Shown here: one piece after another, positions 47,334-58,049 of the stretch | How positions within the stretch are numbered: position 1 is the first letter of the stretch | Layout of the letters: every line of letters begins with the position of its first letter | Assembly: GCA_946965045.2 (NCBI GenBank) | Contig: OX337228.1 | Coordinates: 558,001 to 622,000 of the forward strand | Source of the DNA: Epithemia pelagica | Taxonomy: Eukaryota; Bacillariophyta; Bacillariophyceae; Surirellales; Surirellaceae | Reading direction: 5' to 3' | Length of the DNA stretch: 64,000 nucleotides | The notes under the pieces: model-generated | What the model was told of the DNA's origin: nothing | Database searches by the model: none | What the model saw: only the letters and a program-made list of their open reading frames with translations | Translations under genes and position numbers: made by a program

Positions 47334-48214
47334 ATGATCCAACACGAGCCATGTGTGTGAAGACTGCCGGATCAAAGGATGAATGGGGAAGCACACGTTG
47401 GAACCAAGGGGTCGAACGAATGAACGAACGCACCAACACACTGACCCATACACACACACACATGTTATGGGGGTACACTCTATAGAAACTGATTGACATG
47501 ATGAAGGAACAAACACACCTAAGACGATCTACCATTGGATATAGTATAGAACCTTGTACTTCCCTACCTACTCCAACTAGCTCTAGTAGAGGTAGGCGGA
47601 GCTTGATTGGTAGGGGTTTGGCAATGGAAGTTGATTCACTGAAGGAATGATCCATAGACTGTGCCATTGAATATCATATAGAACCAGACGATTCCCACCT
47701 TTCTTGTACTTCCTTTTACCTTAATAGGATTAGGCGCATCCACGAGCATCGAATAGTGTGGATGGGGTCGATGAAGGAGTCTTCTACGAGTTCATGTCTA
47801 CCTATCTACTACCTATCTACGTCCAGGTAGAGGTTCCGTCCGACCGACGTCCGTCTTGGGCGTGACAGCAATCCGTTCGACGTGCGTGTTTTGTCTGTCA
47901 TGCGTCCGTACTCGCGCAGGACCCAGCGGTTGTGCCCGCTCGCTCGCACTTTGTTTACGTTTGCCTTCTCCGAGTTTCATGGACGCCGCACGGACGATGC
48001 ACCTGCATTCCATCGGAACTGTAGAGTGTAATAGTACAACTGTACGTTCTCAAAGTACAGTGGTCGCCACATACTTCATTCGCCTCTCTCCAACAAAGAA
48101 CCCTCACAAAAACAGTTCCAGCGCGTGGCAGAAGCGAGGAGAATCTTTGGGTCTCATTGTCGTCGTCGCACCTCGTCGTGGATCATTGTGTGAACGAGAA
48201 ACCAACCAACCACC
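47334..48214. other. Intergenic with CTACC motif clusters
   Basis: CTACCTACTCC near 47564 and CTACCTATCTACTACCTATC near 47799 are conspicuous. No gene is recognised. The final part would be the 5' leader of the betaine-lipid synthase if the mini-exon model is right. Confidence 0.4.
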
Positions 48215-48218
48215 ATGG
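48215..48218 (+). other. Candidate mini first exon (ATGG) of the betaine-lipid synthase
   Basis: ATGG at 48215-48218 is followed directly by a strong donor GTACGT. Splicing to CCAAAAG|AC at 48560 would give Met-Asp-Leu-Ile-Ser-Ser in the frame of the synthase. The main frame otherwise has no ATG before its conserved domain. The proposed intron of 341 bp is longer than the others here, and the acceptor lacks a pyrimidine tract, so this is a hypothesis. Confidence 0.35.
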
Positions 48219-48559
48219 GTACGTAGTTGTCTCTATGGAAGGAAGCCATGATACGATTGTCGTTCTTGTTGTTGTTATTGGTATTTTGGTCCTTGGGGTG
48301 CTCGTCGTTCGTCATCCATCACCATGGGGGAAGGCTTTTTTGGGGGTGGTTCCAACCAATGCGCGCAATGACGTCGACACGTAGGAATGGCCGACCAGAC
48401 CTTGTTGTGGCTTGGCGTTGTTTGTGGTTCTGCCATGTATCTCATCCTGTGTATTCTTTTCCCTCTCTCTATCTCTCTGCCTCGAATCGGAATGAATCCA
48501 ATAAACTGAAAATGAACTCTCTGATACTACGACGATTGTGGTGTTTTTGGACCCAAAAG

Positions 48560-50745
48560 ACTTGATTTCGTCGTTGGGCGCCGCCCTTCAAAAAGTGGTC
48601 GTCTCCTTGACGGCTCCTTCCTCCTCCTCTAACTCTTCTTCTTCTTCGTCGTCATTGGCGTTGAACCCATCCTTGTTGCGATTGGATTCTCCCGTGACGT
48701 GGTGTGTGGGCAGTTTGACGGTCTTGTACGGCATTCGCAAACTCATCAAGTCGTCCTTCAACATGATTGATACGATTTGCAATCGGACCTACATCTACAA
48801 CATTTGTTGGGAAGACCCGGCCGTCGATCACCAAATTCTCAAAATCAACAAGGACGATGTCATTTTTCGCATTTGTTCGGCTGGCGACATTGTCTTGGAC
48901 TATGCCATTGAAGGACCCGCCAAGATTGTCGTCTGCGACATGAACCAACATCAATTGTGGCTCTTTGAACTCAAGATTCGCATGCTCCGCGATCCTCACT
49001 TGACCTACGACGAGTGGTGGGCCATTTGGGGGAGTTCCGACGTGACGGTCGCCATGAAGGTGTGGAAACGCATGCGCCATACCATGTCGAGCGGCGGCCG
49101 CAAATGGTGGGATGGCCGCATTGAACGCGTCTTTCGCAAGGGCTTTGCCACGTCCGGATCGACCGGTTTTGCCGTTCAATACCTCATTCCCTGGCTCATG
49201 TACATGGTCGGCCTCGACATTAAGGAATGGGCCGAATCCGGCTTTTCCCATGCCTACATTAGCGAGAATTACCATGTCATTCAACAAAGTGCCATTTGGT
49301 TCCGACGCTTGTTCCCCGGCATTTTGGCCCCCTTTGCCGGCGTGCCGCCCAATCAGATTGGCCCCGAGTTTTATACCACCGAGTTTTACGAAGGCATTTT
49401 GCGGGAAATCTTTTTGGATCCCGAATTTGGCAGTCACAATTACTTTTACCGATTTTATTACGAAAAGGGCTACAAGGACCAAACCTGCTGTCCCCGCACC
49501 TTGAAACAAGAGTACTTTGATGCCCTGCGCCAAAATGCCGGTTGCTTTGAATGGCATCATGCGACCGTCCAAGAAACCATGGAACGCGTCAAACCGCATT
49601 CCTTTACCAAATTGGTCCTCTTGGATCACATGGATTGGATGCCCAACAATGTCGTTCATGAAGAATGGGTCGCCCTCCAACGCGCCTCGGTCCCCGGCGC
49701 CATGATTTTGTGGCGATCGGCCTTTACCAAAATGGACGACAAGCCCTTTTTCAATTGCCTCGATATTGCCGATTTGAGTCCGCAGTGGTATCCCAAGGAC
49801 CGCGTCAAGACTTATCCCGGAACCTTTTCCTCCTACATGCCCAAGGATCCCTTTCCCTTTGTCGATGAAGAATTGTCGCCCTGTCAACGGGCCAGTTTTG
49901 TCCGAAAAGTCAAGACGACCACCAAGATGATTTTGCATCCCCTGACGGCGGGCAAAATCAATGCGCACGGGGACAAAATGTCGGCCTTTTATGCCGCTCA
50001 AGCCAAGGGATACGATGCCGTGCGCGAAAACATGCTCGTGGGACGACCCGAAATGATGTCGGGTTTTGGACCGATCAAGGAGGGACACACGTGGTTGGAT
50101 GTCGGCGGTGGTACTGGACGCAATGTCCATTATTTGCGGGCCCAATTGGATCTCTTTGAACGCATCATTGTCTTGGATATCTGTCCCGAACTCTTGCAAA
50201 TTGGCCAAGAAAATGCCAAACGGTCCTTTACCGAAGCCCAATGCGACAAGATTCGTTGGGTCTGTCTCGACATTAACGCGCCCAATGTCAAGGAGGTCTT
50301 GGCCAAGGAACTCGTCAACCAAGATACCTGCCGTGGCTTTGATACCATTTCCTTTTCCTATTCCTTGTCTATGATTCCCGAATGGCAAAAGGCCTTGCAG
50401 TCGGCCCAGTCTCTTCTTTCGGTCGACGGTCGCGTCATTGTCTCGGATTTTGACACGTACACGGAAGCAGGCACGAGTGTCAAGGATGTCTTGATTCGGT
50501 CCTGGTACGCCCAAGATGGTGTCCGCATTGAAGCCAAGACGCGTCAGTACATTTCCCAACAAGTCTTTAGCAGCCCCGAGTATACCGTCACCTTGGCACG
50601 ATTCCAACGCAAATTGGCCAAGGTCTGGATTCCCCATTATGTCGCCTGCTGCCGCAAAAATACCGAAACCCTGCCCGGCACGGGATTCCGTCGTCCCTCC
50701 TCCCAAGATTTGACCACAATGACCAATGGACATGCCAAGAAATAA
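48560..50745 (+). CDS. BTA1: Betaine-lipid synthase, BtaA-BtaB fusion
   Basis: About 728 codons. The N-terminal half is BtaA-like (DUF3419): NICWEDPAVD at 48796-48828, then a SAM-binding ICSAGDIVLDYA, DMNQHQLWL, and later LDHMDWMP and ILWRSAF. It transfers the 3-amino-3-carboxypropyl group of S-adenosylmethionine to diacylglycerol. The C-terminal part from about 50,000 is a BtaB-like class I methyltransferase with LDVGGGTGRN (50098-50124) and an acidic VLDICPE strand end; it would trimethylate the amino group to give DGTS/DGTA. Betaine lipids replace phospholipids under phosphate limitation in algae. A related reaction product (DGCC) cannot be excluded. The stop is at 50743-50745. The true start is unresolved: the frame begins without ATG, see the mini-exon entry. 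Confidence 0.88.
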
Positions 50746-52244
50746 ACATTCCAGTGGTCACGGTTTTTGCAAACTGGCAAGCAACAGACAGTTCGGCACT
50801 CGTTTCACACACACGTATCATCATCATCATCATCATCATTACCACCAACGCAAGCAGTAACACTACGAAATACTAGGATGCACACTTTTTAAATGTAAAC
50901 CACCCTATACTACGACATGGCACATTGCGCTTTTTGTTCTCTCTCGTTTCGTGTTGGATCGCTTTGGTTTGCCAATCTCTCCTGTCTACTACCTACCTAG
51001 CAACGATACCCCTTCTCGTTTACAGGATGTTTGATGAAATTCTTTCACGGCCGAATCGTGTGGCAACACTGGGAAGCAACACCATTGGAGAATAGCCAAC
51101 GGTTGTCAAATTTAGGATTATTCGTACTCTCTGTTACATCCAAATTGTACCTTAGAACTTGTCAATACATACATGGTAGGAATGGATCATTGTTCGGTAA
51201 CCTGAAAGTGCATCCAAAGGAGGACATTCCCCATTGGGAGAGACACACAACGTATCATAGAGGGACCACCATTGGCATGTGTGTGTGTGTACTGTGGACT
51301 CCCGAAGGATGGACTTGGACTCCACGGAGTGACCTCCAGGATTCTGGAACCACGGTACCCCAATCCCCAACCTGCGTGTACCAACCGTATGCCATGGATT
51401 CGTTTGTTCCAGTCACACCAATGGGGATCGTACCTTGTGTGTGGTTCCTGTATCCTCCGGCCGCCACAATCATTGCATGGATCGTAGGAACCATACAATT
51501 CGTCAGTGCAGAGAATCATCAAGACGAATCGACAATTCCATGTCGTCCATAGAGTCTCGTACTATCGTCTCGGTAGTCCAACGAGAACCAATGAAAGACA
51601 TAAAACTGACGATTCGTATCGACACAGAATACAACCGCAACAGCAGCAACAACAACAACAAGACACGTGTTTGGTACTGTGTATCCCACCCTTCCACTGT
51701 CGTGAATTGGTTCTCGGTTGTAGTACAATGAGAAGCACAAGGAACGACTCTGAATTGTCGATTCGTATCGACACACATACACACTTGGACTTTGCAACAA
51801 CATTCATGCGTTCCTCCATTCCCTTACTTACAATATAGGTAGTATCCCTGCGTGGAACTGAACTTGACGACGACGCTGCAGTATTCCCAGGAGCTCCATG
51901 AATGAGAGGAAGATAGTCTTTACTGTTTTGTACTTCTTTTTACGAATTCAATGCGTACAGCGTAGACGGATGACACCGCGGCGGGTTTTCTCATGGTGGG
52001 TTGTGGAGACGACGTCGACGTGCCACCGACGTCTGACGGACGGTGAAAGAGGTCGCTCTTGAAGTAGACTAAAGGCGACTACATACATTACAGCGACCCG
52101 TAAACGCGACCAAGAGAAGCATGGATCCGTTGGGAATTGGCATCCCCATCAGTTGGAATTTCAAGGAGAGGGACGACGAGGTTGACCATGATGGTGTTTA
52201 GTTTCACAAGCAAAAGAGCATTCTTTCAGCTGTAATACGAGAGT
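50746..52244. other. Intergenic; ATC microsatellite and a short inverted repeat
   Basis: (ATC)n lies at about 50818-50838, CTACCTACCTAGC at about 50989-51001, and a 14-bp inverted repeat CGAATCGACAATTC at 51525-51538 and 51752-51765. CGATTCGTATCGACACA occurs twice (about 51611 and 51760). There is no coding frame with recognisable content. Confidence 0.45.
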
Positions 52245-54446
52245 ATGAGAAGCATGGGACCATGGTCCCAGAATTCCACTTCGGCCGCCGCAACAACCCT
52301 TCAGAAATCCTCCAGTCGACAAACACGTCGTCGTCGTCCCACAAGTAGAACTACTAGCAGCTGGCCCGTTTGGTTTCTGGCCAGTTCCTTGCTCTTGCTG
52401 GCCAGTTTGAACCTTGTGTTGGTCACACGGATTCCCTACGACTACTACTACGTGGAAGAGCAGGAACTGGATGCCTGGAGTGGACAGGGTCATCGAAAAA
52501 CCTTGATTCGCATGAGCCAGGAGGAGGAAGAGAACAAGGTGTATACAACAAGACAACAAGTACAAAGCCCTTTCGAGGACAACCGCAACGATGTTTGTCA
52601 GGAAAAGTATCATCGAAGGACCTCTCGTGGTCGCATTCCTCTACGGCGCGAGGTGTTGGATCGTTCGCAATTGTACATGGGACATCGGGGTCGATTGGCT
52701 CATGTGATTGACAAGCTGCAACACCATCAACCCATTCAAGTATTGGTCTGTGGAGGATCGATTACCTTGGGACATGGCGTGGCCACGCCTGAAGCAGCAC
52801 GCTATGCCGGTCAATTCGAAACCTGGCTCAAGGACCACTATCCACTGTCATCCTCCTCTCAACAACAACATTCCGTCCTGGTACGAGGTGCCCATGGAGC
52901 CAACACGTGTGCCATGGCGCAACGGTTGCACTTGCTCCTGGACGAGTTGCACCAAACCGTTCCCGATATCATTGTCTTGGAATTTGCCGTGAACGATTAT
53001 CAAGGACAAGATCACAAGGTCTTGGTCGATTCCAAAACGGAAGTGTTTTTTGACGGCTTTGATCGGTTGGCCACCTGTGCCGAAGTCGTCGTGTCGACGT
53101 TGCTGTCCCACTATCCAAAGGCCGCACTTGTATTTTTGGAATTTCAAACGGCTGTCTTGCCGCGCAAAACAGCTCAAGTTTTGCATTGGGGTGTGGCCCA
53201 CCATTATCAAATTCCCGTCCTTTCCTACGCCCAAGCCATCCTGCCCGACTTTGTCCAATTGGCGCAACTCTTGCAACCCTACAATTATTCCCTTCCTACC
53301 GCATCGAATCCCACGAACAGTGCTTTTGCTCACGAATTGCCAGCCTTGTACAAGGCTCTGCCTCCCTTTCCCCATGGCTGTGGTCCCTGTCGAACGGACG
53401 ACATTTCGCTCCAATTTCGTCCCCATGGATGTCGGACCCTGTGCTTTTTTATGGAACCCAAACGAGGAGGATATTGGCAGGGAACCTGTCCCGAACACTT
53501 TGACACCAATGGGAGCATCCACAACAATGATAATGAAAGCAGCACCACATCATCTCAAATGTTGGAGCCCTGTCATGTCCCCTTGTTTGCCCATGATGCT
53601 GTCCATCCTTCGGCCGTGGGACATGCCGTAGCGGCCCAACTCTTGGGCGAATGGATGGCTCGAACGGCCCACCAACTCTGTCGTGGTCAAATCTCCTTGG
53701 AGGATCCTGTACCGGTCGTACCGTCACGGACCTGGATGGGGAGTCGTGAGGAAGATTCGGATACTAATGAGGAAACAGATCGTGTGATGGATTCCTCGTC
53801 CGTGTCCGTGTTGCAAGCCCGTCATCGCTTTGTCTTGGTCAATGATACCATGCCCCTGTTTGCCAATCCGCACCGCTTGGCTGCGGTTCAGCACAGTTCC
53901 GGCTTTGCCTGTCAGGCCGGTCGTCATCCCGCCGATCGAGTGGGATGGATGGCCACCAACCCCAAGGGTAACGAATTTGTCACGTTTGAAATTAACGTGC
54001 CACGGGCCCCCTGTTACGTCATTGTATTGTCCATTTTGCGATCCTACGAAACAGTGGGTTTGTTTTCCATTCAAACAGTCGATCTGGCCACGAATCGGAC
54101 CACGACGACACCCATTACCACGGCCTTGTGGAAGCCCCGTATTTCCATTCCGGCCGAATTTGCCGCCACGACCGACGACGACCGGTATGCGTGTACCGGT
54201 CATTGTCGCATTACCGTACGGACACATCCCCGTCGTCGTCATCGTCATCGTCCTTCCAATCATTCCTCCTCCTCGAACGATCCACCCAAACACTGGTCCA
54301 AGGTCAAAATCATGTCCCTGGCCGTACGGCCCTGTGTCGCCACTACCCATTCCAAAACAAAGAAACGTGCTGGTGGTGATGCTGCTGGTGGTCGTCATCC
54401 TTTCAACGAAACCCCCTCGTTGGGGACCAGTCCAAATATATACTAA
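52245..54446 (+). CDS. Type II membrane-anchored SGNH/GDSL-like hydrolase
   Basis: 733 residues, single exon. A basic N-terminus is followed by one hydrophobic segment (about residues 42-62, PVWFLASSLLLLASLNLVLV), giving a signal-anchor topology with a lumenal or extracellular catalytic domain. The SGNH blocks are visible: VCGGSITLGHG (nucleophile Ser, near 52750), RGAHGANT (Gly block), LEFAVNDYQG (Asn, near 52990) and FAHDAVHPSAVGH (Asp and His, near 53594-53605). SGNH hydrolases deacylate or acylate carbohydrates and lipids. Golgi anchoring and a glycan O-acyl modification role are inferred by analogy. The region between blocks contains a Cys-rich insertion (HGCGPCRTDD.., HGCRTLCFF). The C-terminal about 200 residues form an extra beta-rich domain ending in a His/Arg-rich tail. 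The substrate is unknown. Confidence 0.8.
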   Translation: MRSMGPWSQNSTSAAATTLQKSSSRQTRRRRPTSRTTSSWPVWFLASSLLLLASLNLVLVTRIPYDYYYVEEQELDAWSGQGHRKTLIRMSQEEEENKVYTTRQQVQSPFEDNRNDVCQEKYHRRTSRGRIPLRREVLDRSQLYMGHRGRLAHVIDKLQHHQPIQVLVCGGSITLGHGVATPEAARYAGQFETWLKDHYPLSSSSQQQHSVLVRGAHGANTCAMAQRLHLLLDELHQTVPDIIVLEFAVNDYQGQDHKVLVDSKTEVFFDGFDRLATCAEVVVSTLLSHYPKAALVFLEFQTAVLPRKTAQVLHWGVAHHYQIPVLSYAQAILPDFVQLAQLLQPYNYSLPTASNPTNSAFAHELPALYKALPPFPHGCGPCRTDDISLQFRPHGCRTLCFFMEPKRGGYWQGTCPEHFDTNGSIHNNDNESSTTSSQMLEPCHVPLFAHDAVHPSAVGHAVAAQLLGEWMARTAHQLCRGQISLEDPVPVVPSRTWMGSREEDSDTNEETDRVMDSSSVSVLQARHRFVLVNDTMPLFANPHRLAAVQHSSGFACQAGRHPADRVGWMATNPKGNEFVTFEINVPRAPCYVIVLSILRSYETVGLFSIQTVDLATNRTTTTPITTALWKPRISIPAEFAATTDDDRYACTGHCRITVRTHPRRRHRHRPSNHSSSSNDPPKHWSKVKIMSLAVRPCVATTHSKTKKRAGGDAAGGRHPFNETPSLGTSPNIY

Positions 54447-54921
54447 GATAGAGAGGAGAAGACTTATGGTACGACGATCCGCTTTCTGGCTGCTTCTACT
54501 GCTAGAGACTGATCCATTCACAGCGAATGTATGAACGAGAGTGTAGAGTCATGGTTCCCCCAACGTGTACTTATCGAATCTGCGCTCACTGTTGGTCCGA
54601 CTTTGAAATCGCAATGGACTACAAGAACGATTCTGCGTCCAAGACAAACAACACCTAACAACAAGATTCTGTTCTGGAAACCTGCCAACACAAAAGATCC
54701 GTCTGTGACACGGAGCTTTTGTTCTTATGCTGCGACATGAAATCCATCGACGAGAACCATTCAATGAACCATCTTTCACTGTCTACAAAAGATGCAATGG
54801 TGTCTCGTGGTTGAGTTGCCTGCAGTACAGTATGGTGTGGGTGCTATGATGTGTGATCTCTGCGAATAAAACTGATAACTATATGGATTGGACATGAAAC
54901 AAGTAGCTCCATGAGCATATC
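54447..54921. other. Intergenic between convergent genes; nothing recognised
   Basis: The 3' regions of the SGNH hydrolase (+) and of the beta-helix pseudogene (-) meet here. No gene or repeat is seen. Confidence 0.4.
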
Positions 54922-55845
54922 TTACACGGGAATTTCAGGGCAGCTACAATCGCAAAGATTGTCAGTACCAATGTCCTGTATATTGCAGGTGATGGAATGA
55001 TGAGCAAAGTCAGTAAAGCCGGAGAACGTGGACGCACCATCAAAATCTTTTCCATTGTTGCAAAAGGTATAGTCCTGAATTGACAAAGGGCCGTTTGTTG
55101 CCAAAAAGTTCATCCCATCGCGCTGATTGCCATTGGCTGTAACGTCAACAAAGACTCCATTCACAATACTCTGAAGTTCAAATCCATCGTTCGAGTTGCG
55201 ATTGGCCTCGACAGAAGTCACAACTAGATTGGTCAGTGTGACACCATTGGTTCCAGCCCCATCAAATCCATCCGCTGTATTGTCATTAAATTGAGAATTT
55301 GCCACTGTCACATCGACAAGACTGCTGCGCACATCAAGACCATCCCGTGTGTTATCGTGCGAGTGGACCTTCATAAGGTTGATATTTTCGAAAGAGGCGG
55401 CAGCATTTTTACCCAAGTGGATTCCGTCGTGAAATCCGGAAACATCGCAGTTTTTCAGAAAAACGTTATCAGCAGCCACACGGATTCCCACTGTATTGAT
55501 AGCTTAACTGTCGACGGTTTTTTGAATATTAAAGTCCTTGCAATCCAAGGTCATTCCTGGCGCAGTAATAGTAATGGCAACGCCTTTGTTCTGTAAGCTG
55601 TCACAGGTCATGTTGCCTCCCAACACCACGAATTTGTCCTCATAGCCGCTACCCAACTCAATCCCACAGTGACTGCTGTCGAGGACATTGACTGATGCAT
55701 CGGCGGTACACGATTCCAACAGCCCGCGTCCTTTAGTGTCTGTGCCTTTGGAAAAAGATGAGTAGGACGATCCCTTGAGGAAGGCGTTCGTACCCTGGTA
55801 CATCAAAGCACACAGGAGCCAAGATAGAGCGTTCATGGGAAGCAT
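54922..55845 (-). pseudogene. Secreted parallel beta-helix protein, interrupted by an in-frame stop
   Basis: ATG at 55845 encodes a signal peptide (ALSWLLCALMYQGTNAF) then a Cys-containing linker and LDCKDFNI. A TAA at 55506-55504 stops the frame. The same frame continues five codons later with GIRVAADNVFLKNCDVSGF and repeated NosD/parallel beta-helix turns (GIHLGKN.., SHDNTRDGLDVRSS.., NDNTADGFDGAG.., NRNSNDGFELQS..), ending in a Cys-rich CDCSCPEIPV tail. Read through, it would be 307 residues and homologous along its length to the gene at 56302-57336. Such right-handed beta-helix proteins often bind or cleave polysaccharides. There is no splice pair close enough to remove the stop, so a nonsense mutation is the simplest explanation. 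Confidence 0.75.
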
Positions 55846-56301
55846 TGTTTTGGTTGGTTTTCTTGTTGATGGAATCTGTACTTTGTGAGACTATTCATTG
55901 CATCCCAGATCCCAGACGATTTCTTTTCCTTGGAGATCTTGCCGTAAGAGATAATATCTGGGAGACCTGCTACTGCTATCCGTAACATTTTGCCGATGCA
56001 TGATGGATTGCGGCCGATTTTAGAAATCCTGCAGCATGGCCTGCTCGCTTGCAGCAAAGAAAGCCAGCCGAACACTCCCAATACTTGGGATGCTCTCTCG
56101 TTGCCACAACCTTTATACATTCGTTCCAAGACATAGCGTGTTAGATGGAGCTAGTGGCAATGGTAGGATGAATACTCCTAGTGGCTATTAAAAGTTGGTA
56201 AGAATGGTTGTCAACTTCCAAGACCACTTGACAGCCACTGAAACTATGCTCCAAATGACTATTCGGAAGACGCCATTGGATGTACGTGTTTTATTCGTCG
56301 C
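55846..56301. other. Spacer between tandem beta-helix genes
   Basis: Contains the presumed promoter of the downstream copy. No gene or repeat is recognised. Confidence 0.4.
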
Positions 56302-57336
56302 CTATATTGGTTCAAGTTGCCCTTGTTTCACCAGAGCAGCATTCCAAATTGCGAGAATACTAATAATAAACGCGAGTCTCAGTTTAGTACTCCTAGAAAT
56401 AATGAAGTTCTGGGTCTTTGGATCATACTGGACATTGGCAGTCACAAATGCCGCGGTCTTGATCGATCGTACATGTAGTAAAGCTTGGTGAACAACGGTT
56501 CCCTCCAACACTCCAATGTCCACAGCACCACCTCCACCGTTGCGACAGAACTTGGAATCCTGAATGACGAGATCTGTACTTTCACCGCTAGTTTCTATAC
56601 CAGAACGACCGTTCTCGTTGGCCTCGACACTCAATAGTTTCCCCCTAACAGGAAAGTTGAAAGCAAATCCAAACTTTCCATTGTTGTTTGCAGTGACTGC
56701 TGAAAGAGCGAGGTCGGATAGAACCTGCCCGGAACGGAAAAAAAAGCCACTGAAACCATTATTGTCAAACTTTGAATCAAGAACAGTAACATCCGTCATC
56801 GAGTCAGTCACCATGAGGCCATTACGTATGTTGTCGTGGGACACTACATTCTGCAAAACAACGTTCTGGGAGGACTTCATTTCGATTCCCTGTTCAAAAA
56901 GGGAAATATCGCAATTTCGGACAATAATGTTGTTGCCTTGTCGGATAGAAATCCCTTTCCCCGACTCTCCACGATTAATAATCTTGTGGCCCTTGCAGTC
57001 CAATGTGATTCGAGAAGCAGTAATTGGAATCGCAGACACAACCGGGGACCCAAGAGTGCAAAACATATCTTCTTGAAGGATGACTAAAGAGTCATCATCG
57101 CCATTGGCGCTCCTCCTTTCAATGTTGCAGTCGTTGCTTCCTATGACTTTGATGTTAGTGTCGTTCTCACAGGAAAGGACTTGATCGGGTGATTTTTCTT
57201 GCTTTTCCATCATGAGTTTACGAGTTCGTGTTTTATCGCTTGGTTTGGTACTGCTAGATCCTTTCAAGAGGCCACTGGTAACAGACCAAGACAAAGCAAA
57301 AATGATGGTAGAGGTAAGGTAGTTGAGCTTGACCAT
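56302..57336 (-). CDS. Secreted parallel beta-helix protein, C-terminal frameshift suspected
   Basis: 345 residues from the ATG at 57336, with a signal peptide (STIIFALSWSVTSG) followed by the same LLKGSS-type sequence as its neighbour. Beta-helix turns of the NosD type follow (GISIRQGNNIIVRNCDIS, GIEMKSSQNVVLQNVVSHDN, NGLMVTDS.., SGFFFRSG.., SGIETSGES..). Up to FCRNGG it aligns with the neighbour. After that the open frame encodes an unrelated tail, while another frame over 56480-56423 encodes TCTIDQDRGICDCQCPV followed by a stop, matching the neighbour's CDCSCP ending. A small insertion or deletion near 56475-56485 has probably shifted the frame and replaced the conserved tail. It may encode an altered protein or reflect a sequence error. 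Confidence 0.75.
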   Translation of the reverse strand: MVKLNYLTSTIIFALSWSVTSGLLKGSSSTKPSDKTRTRKLMMEKQEKSPDQVLSCENDTNIKVIGSNDCNIERRSANGDDDSLVILQEDMFCTLGSPVVSAIPITASRITLDCKGHKIINRGESGKGISIRQGNNIIVRNCDISLFEQGIEMKSSQNVVLQNVVSHDNIRNGLMVTDSMTDVTVLDSKFDNNGFSGFFFRSGQVLSDLALSAVTANNNGKFGFAFNFPVRGKLLSVEANENGRSGIETSGESTDLVIQDSKFCRNGGGGAVDIGVLEGTVVHQALLHVRSIKTAAFVTANVQYDPKTQNFIISRSTKLRLAFIISILAIWNAALVKQGQLEPI

Positions 57337-58049
57337 GGCGAGTGTTGATTTTTGGTTTTGGGGGTAGACTGTAATTGTGTGAGTGCAACGAGACCAAAGT
57401 TTTGGAACTTCGACAGGACAAGTTTTGACGCGATCCGTAACATAATGCTTCATTTTATGAGAGCGTTTTGTTTCGTGTTTCCGGGACGGCTCGCCTTGCT
57501 CGCATGGCATTTAGCATTTACTGGAAGTGCACACCCACAAAAAGTTTTGGGGTCTCACATCGGAATCTTCCCCCCATTTACCTACGGTAGATCGATTTGT
57601 CGTGTTGTGGGACTTTGCCATAGTTGGCACCAGATATCTTTTGCCGCTATTGTTCCTGCTCGTCGACTCTGTACATGCTCGAATGGCGCATGTTATTACG
57701 ACATGGACGCATCCCCGTCATCGTTCCAACAATCCAGCCGATAATTGTTGTGTCCTTACCCTATCCAAAGAGACAGTCTGTGTAGGCCAACACAAAAGTA
57801 CCCACCAGAAAGGAGACTTGTTTTTGCACTACGAACAGCCACGTTGGGAAACAATCCATATGCCTACTACAGAGAAGAAGACTGTTGTTGCACCACGGAT
57901 CTGCCGCCTTTTGTTCGAGACACCACCCATCTACCAAACGGAAGGAATGGACGAGTACGGAGAGCCAAACACTTCTTCTTTCCTTCTTTCTCCTTCTCTC
58001 GTTCTTTCTAGAATCGCAAGGATCTCTATGTAGGAACTTGTTTTTCTTT
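57337..58049. other. Intergenic; nothing recognised
   Basis: Short frames only. The end near 58000 is pyrimidine-rich (TTTCCTTCTTTCTCC type). Confidence 0.4.

Noticed and set aside
48235-48384. Short hydrophobic ORF upstream of the betaine-lipid synthase
   Set aside because: It is a single hydrophobic stretch with no family resemblance, lying inside the proposed first intron or leader. Chance translation of GTT-rich sequence is likely.
48652-50733. 693-codon open frame antisense to the betaine-lipid synthase
   Set aside because: It has no recognisable domain and lies entirely opposite a conserved gene. Codon bias of the sense strand keeps the antisense frame open.
51240-51840. Overlapping short frames on both strands near the 14-bp inverted repeat
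   Set aside because: There are many short competing frames in all phases with no recognisable protein; the inverted repeat alone is too short to call an element.
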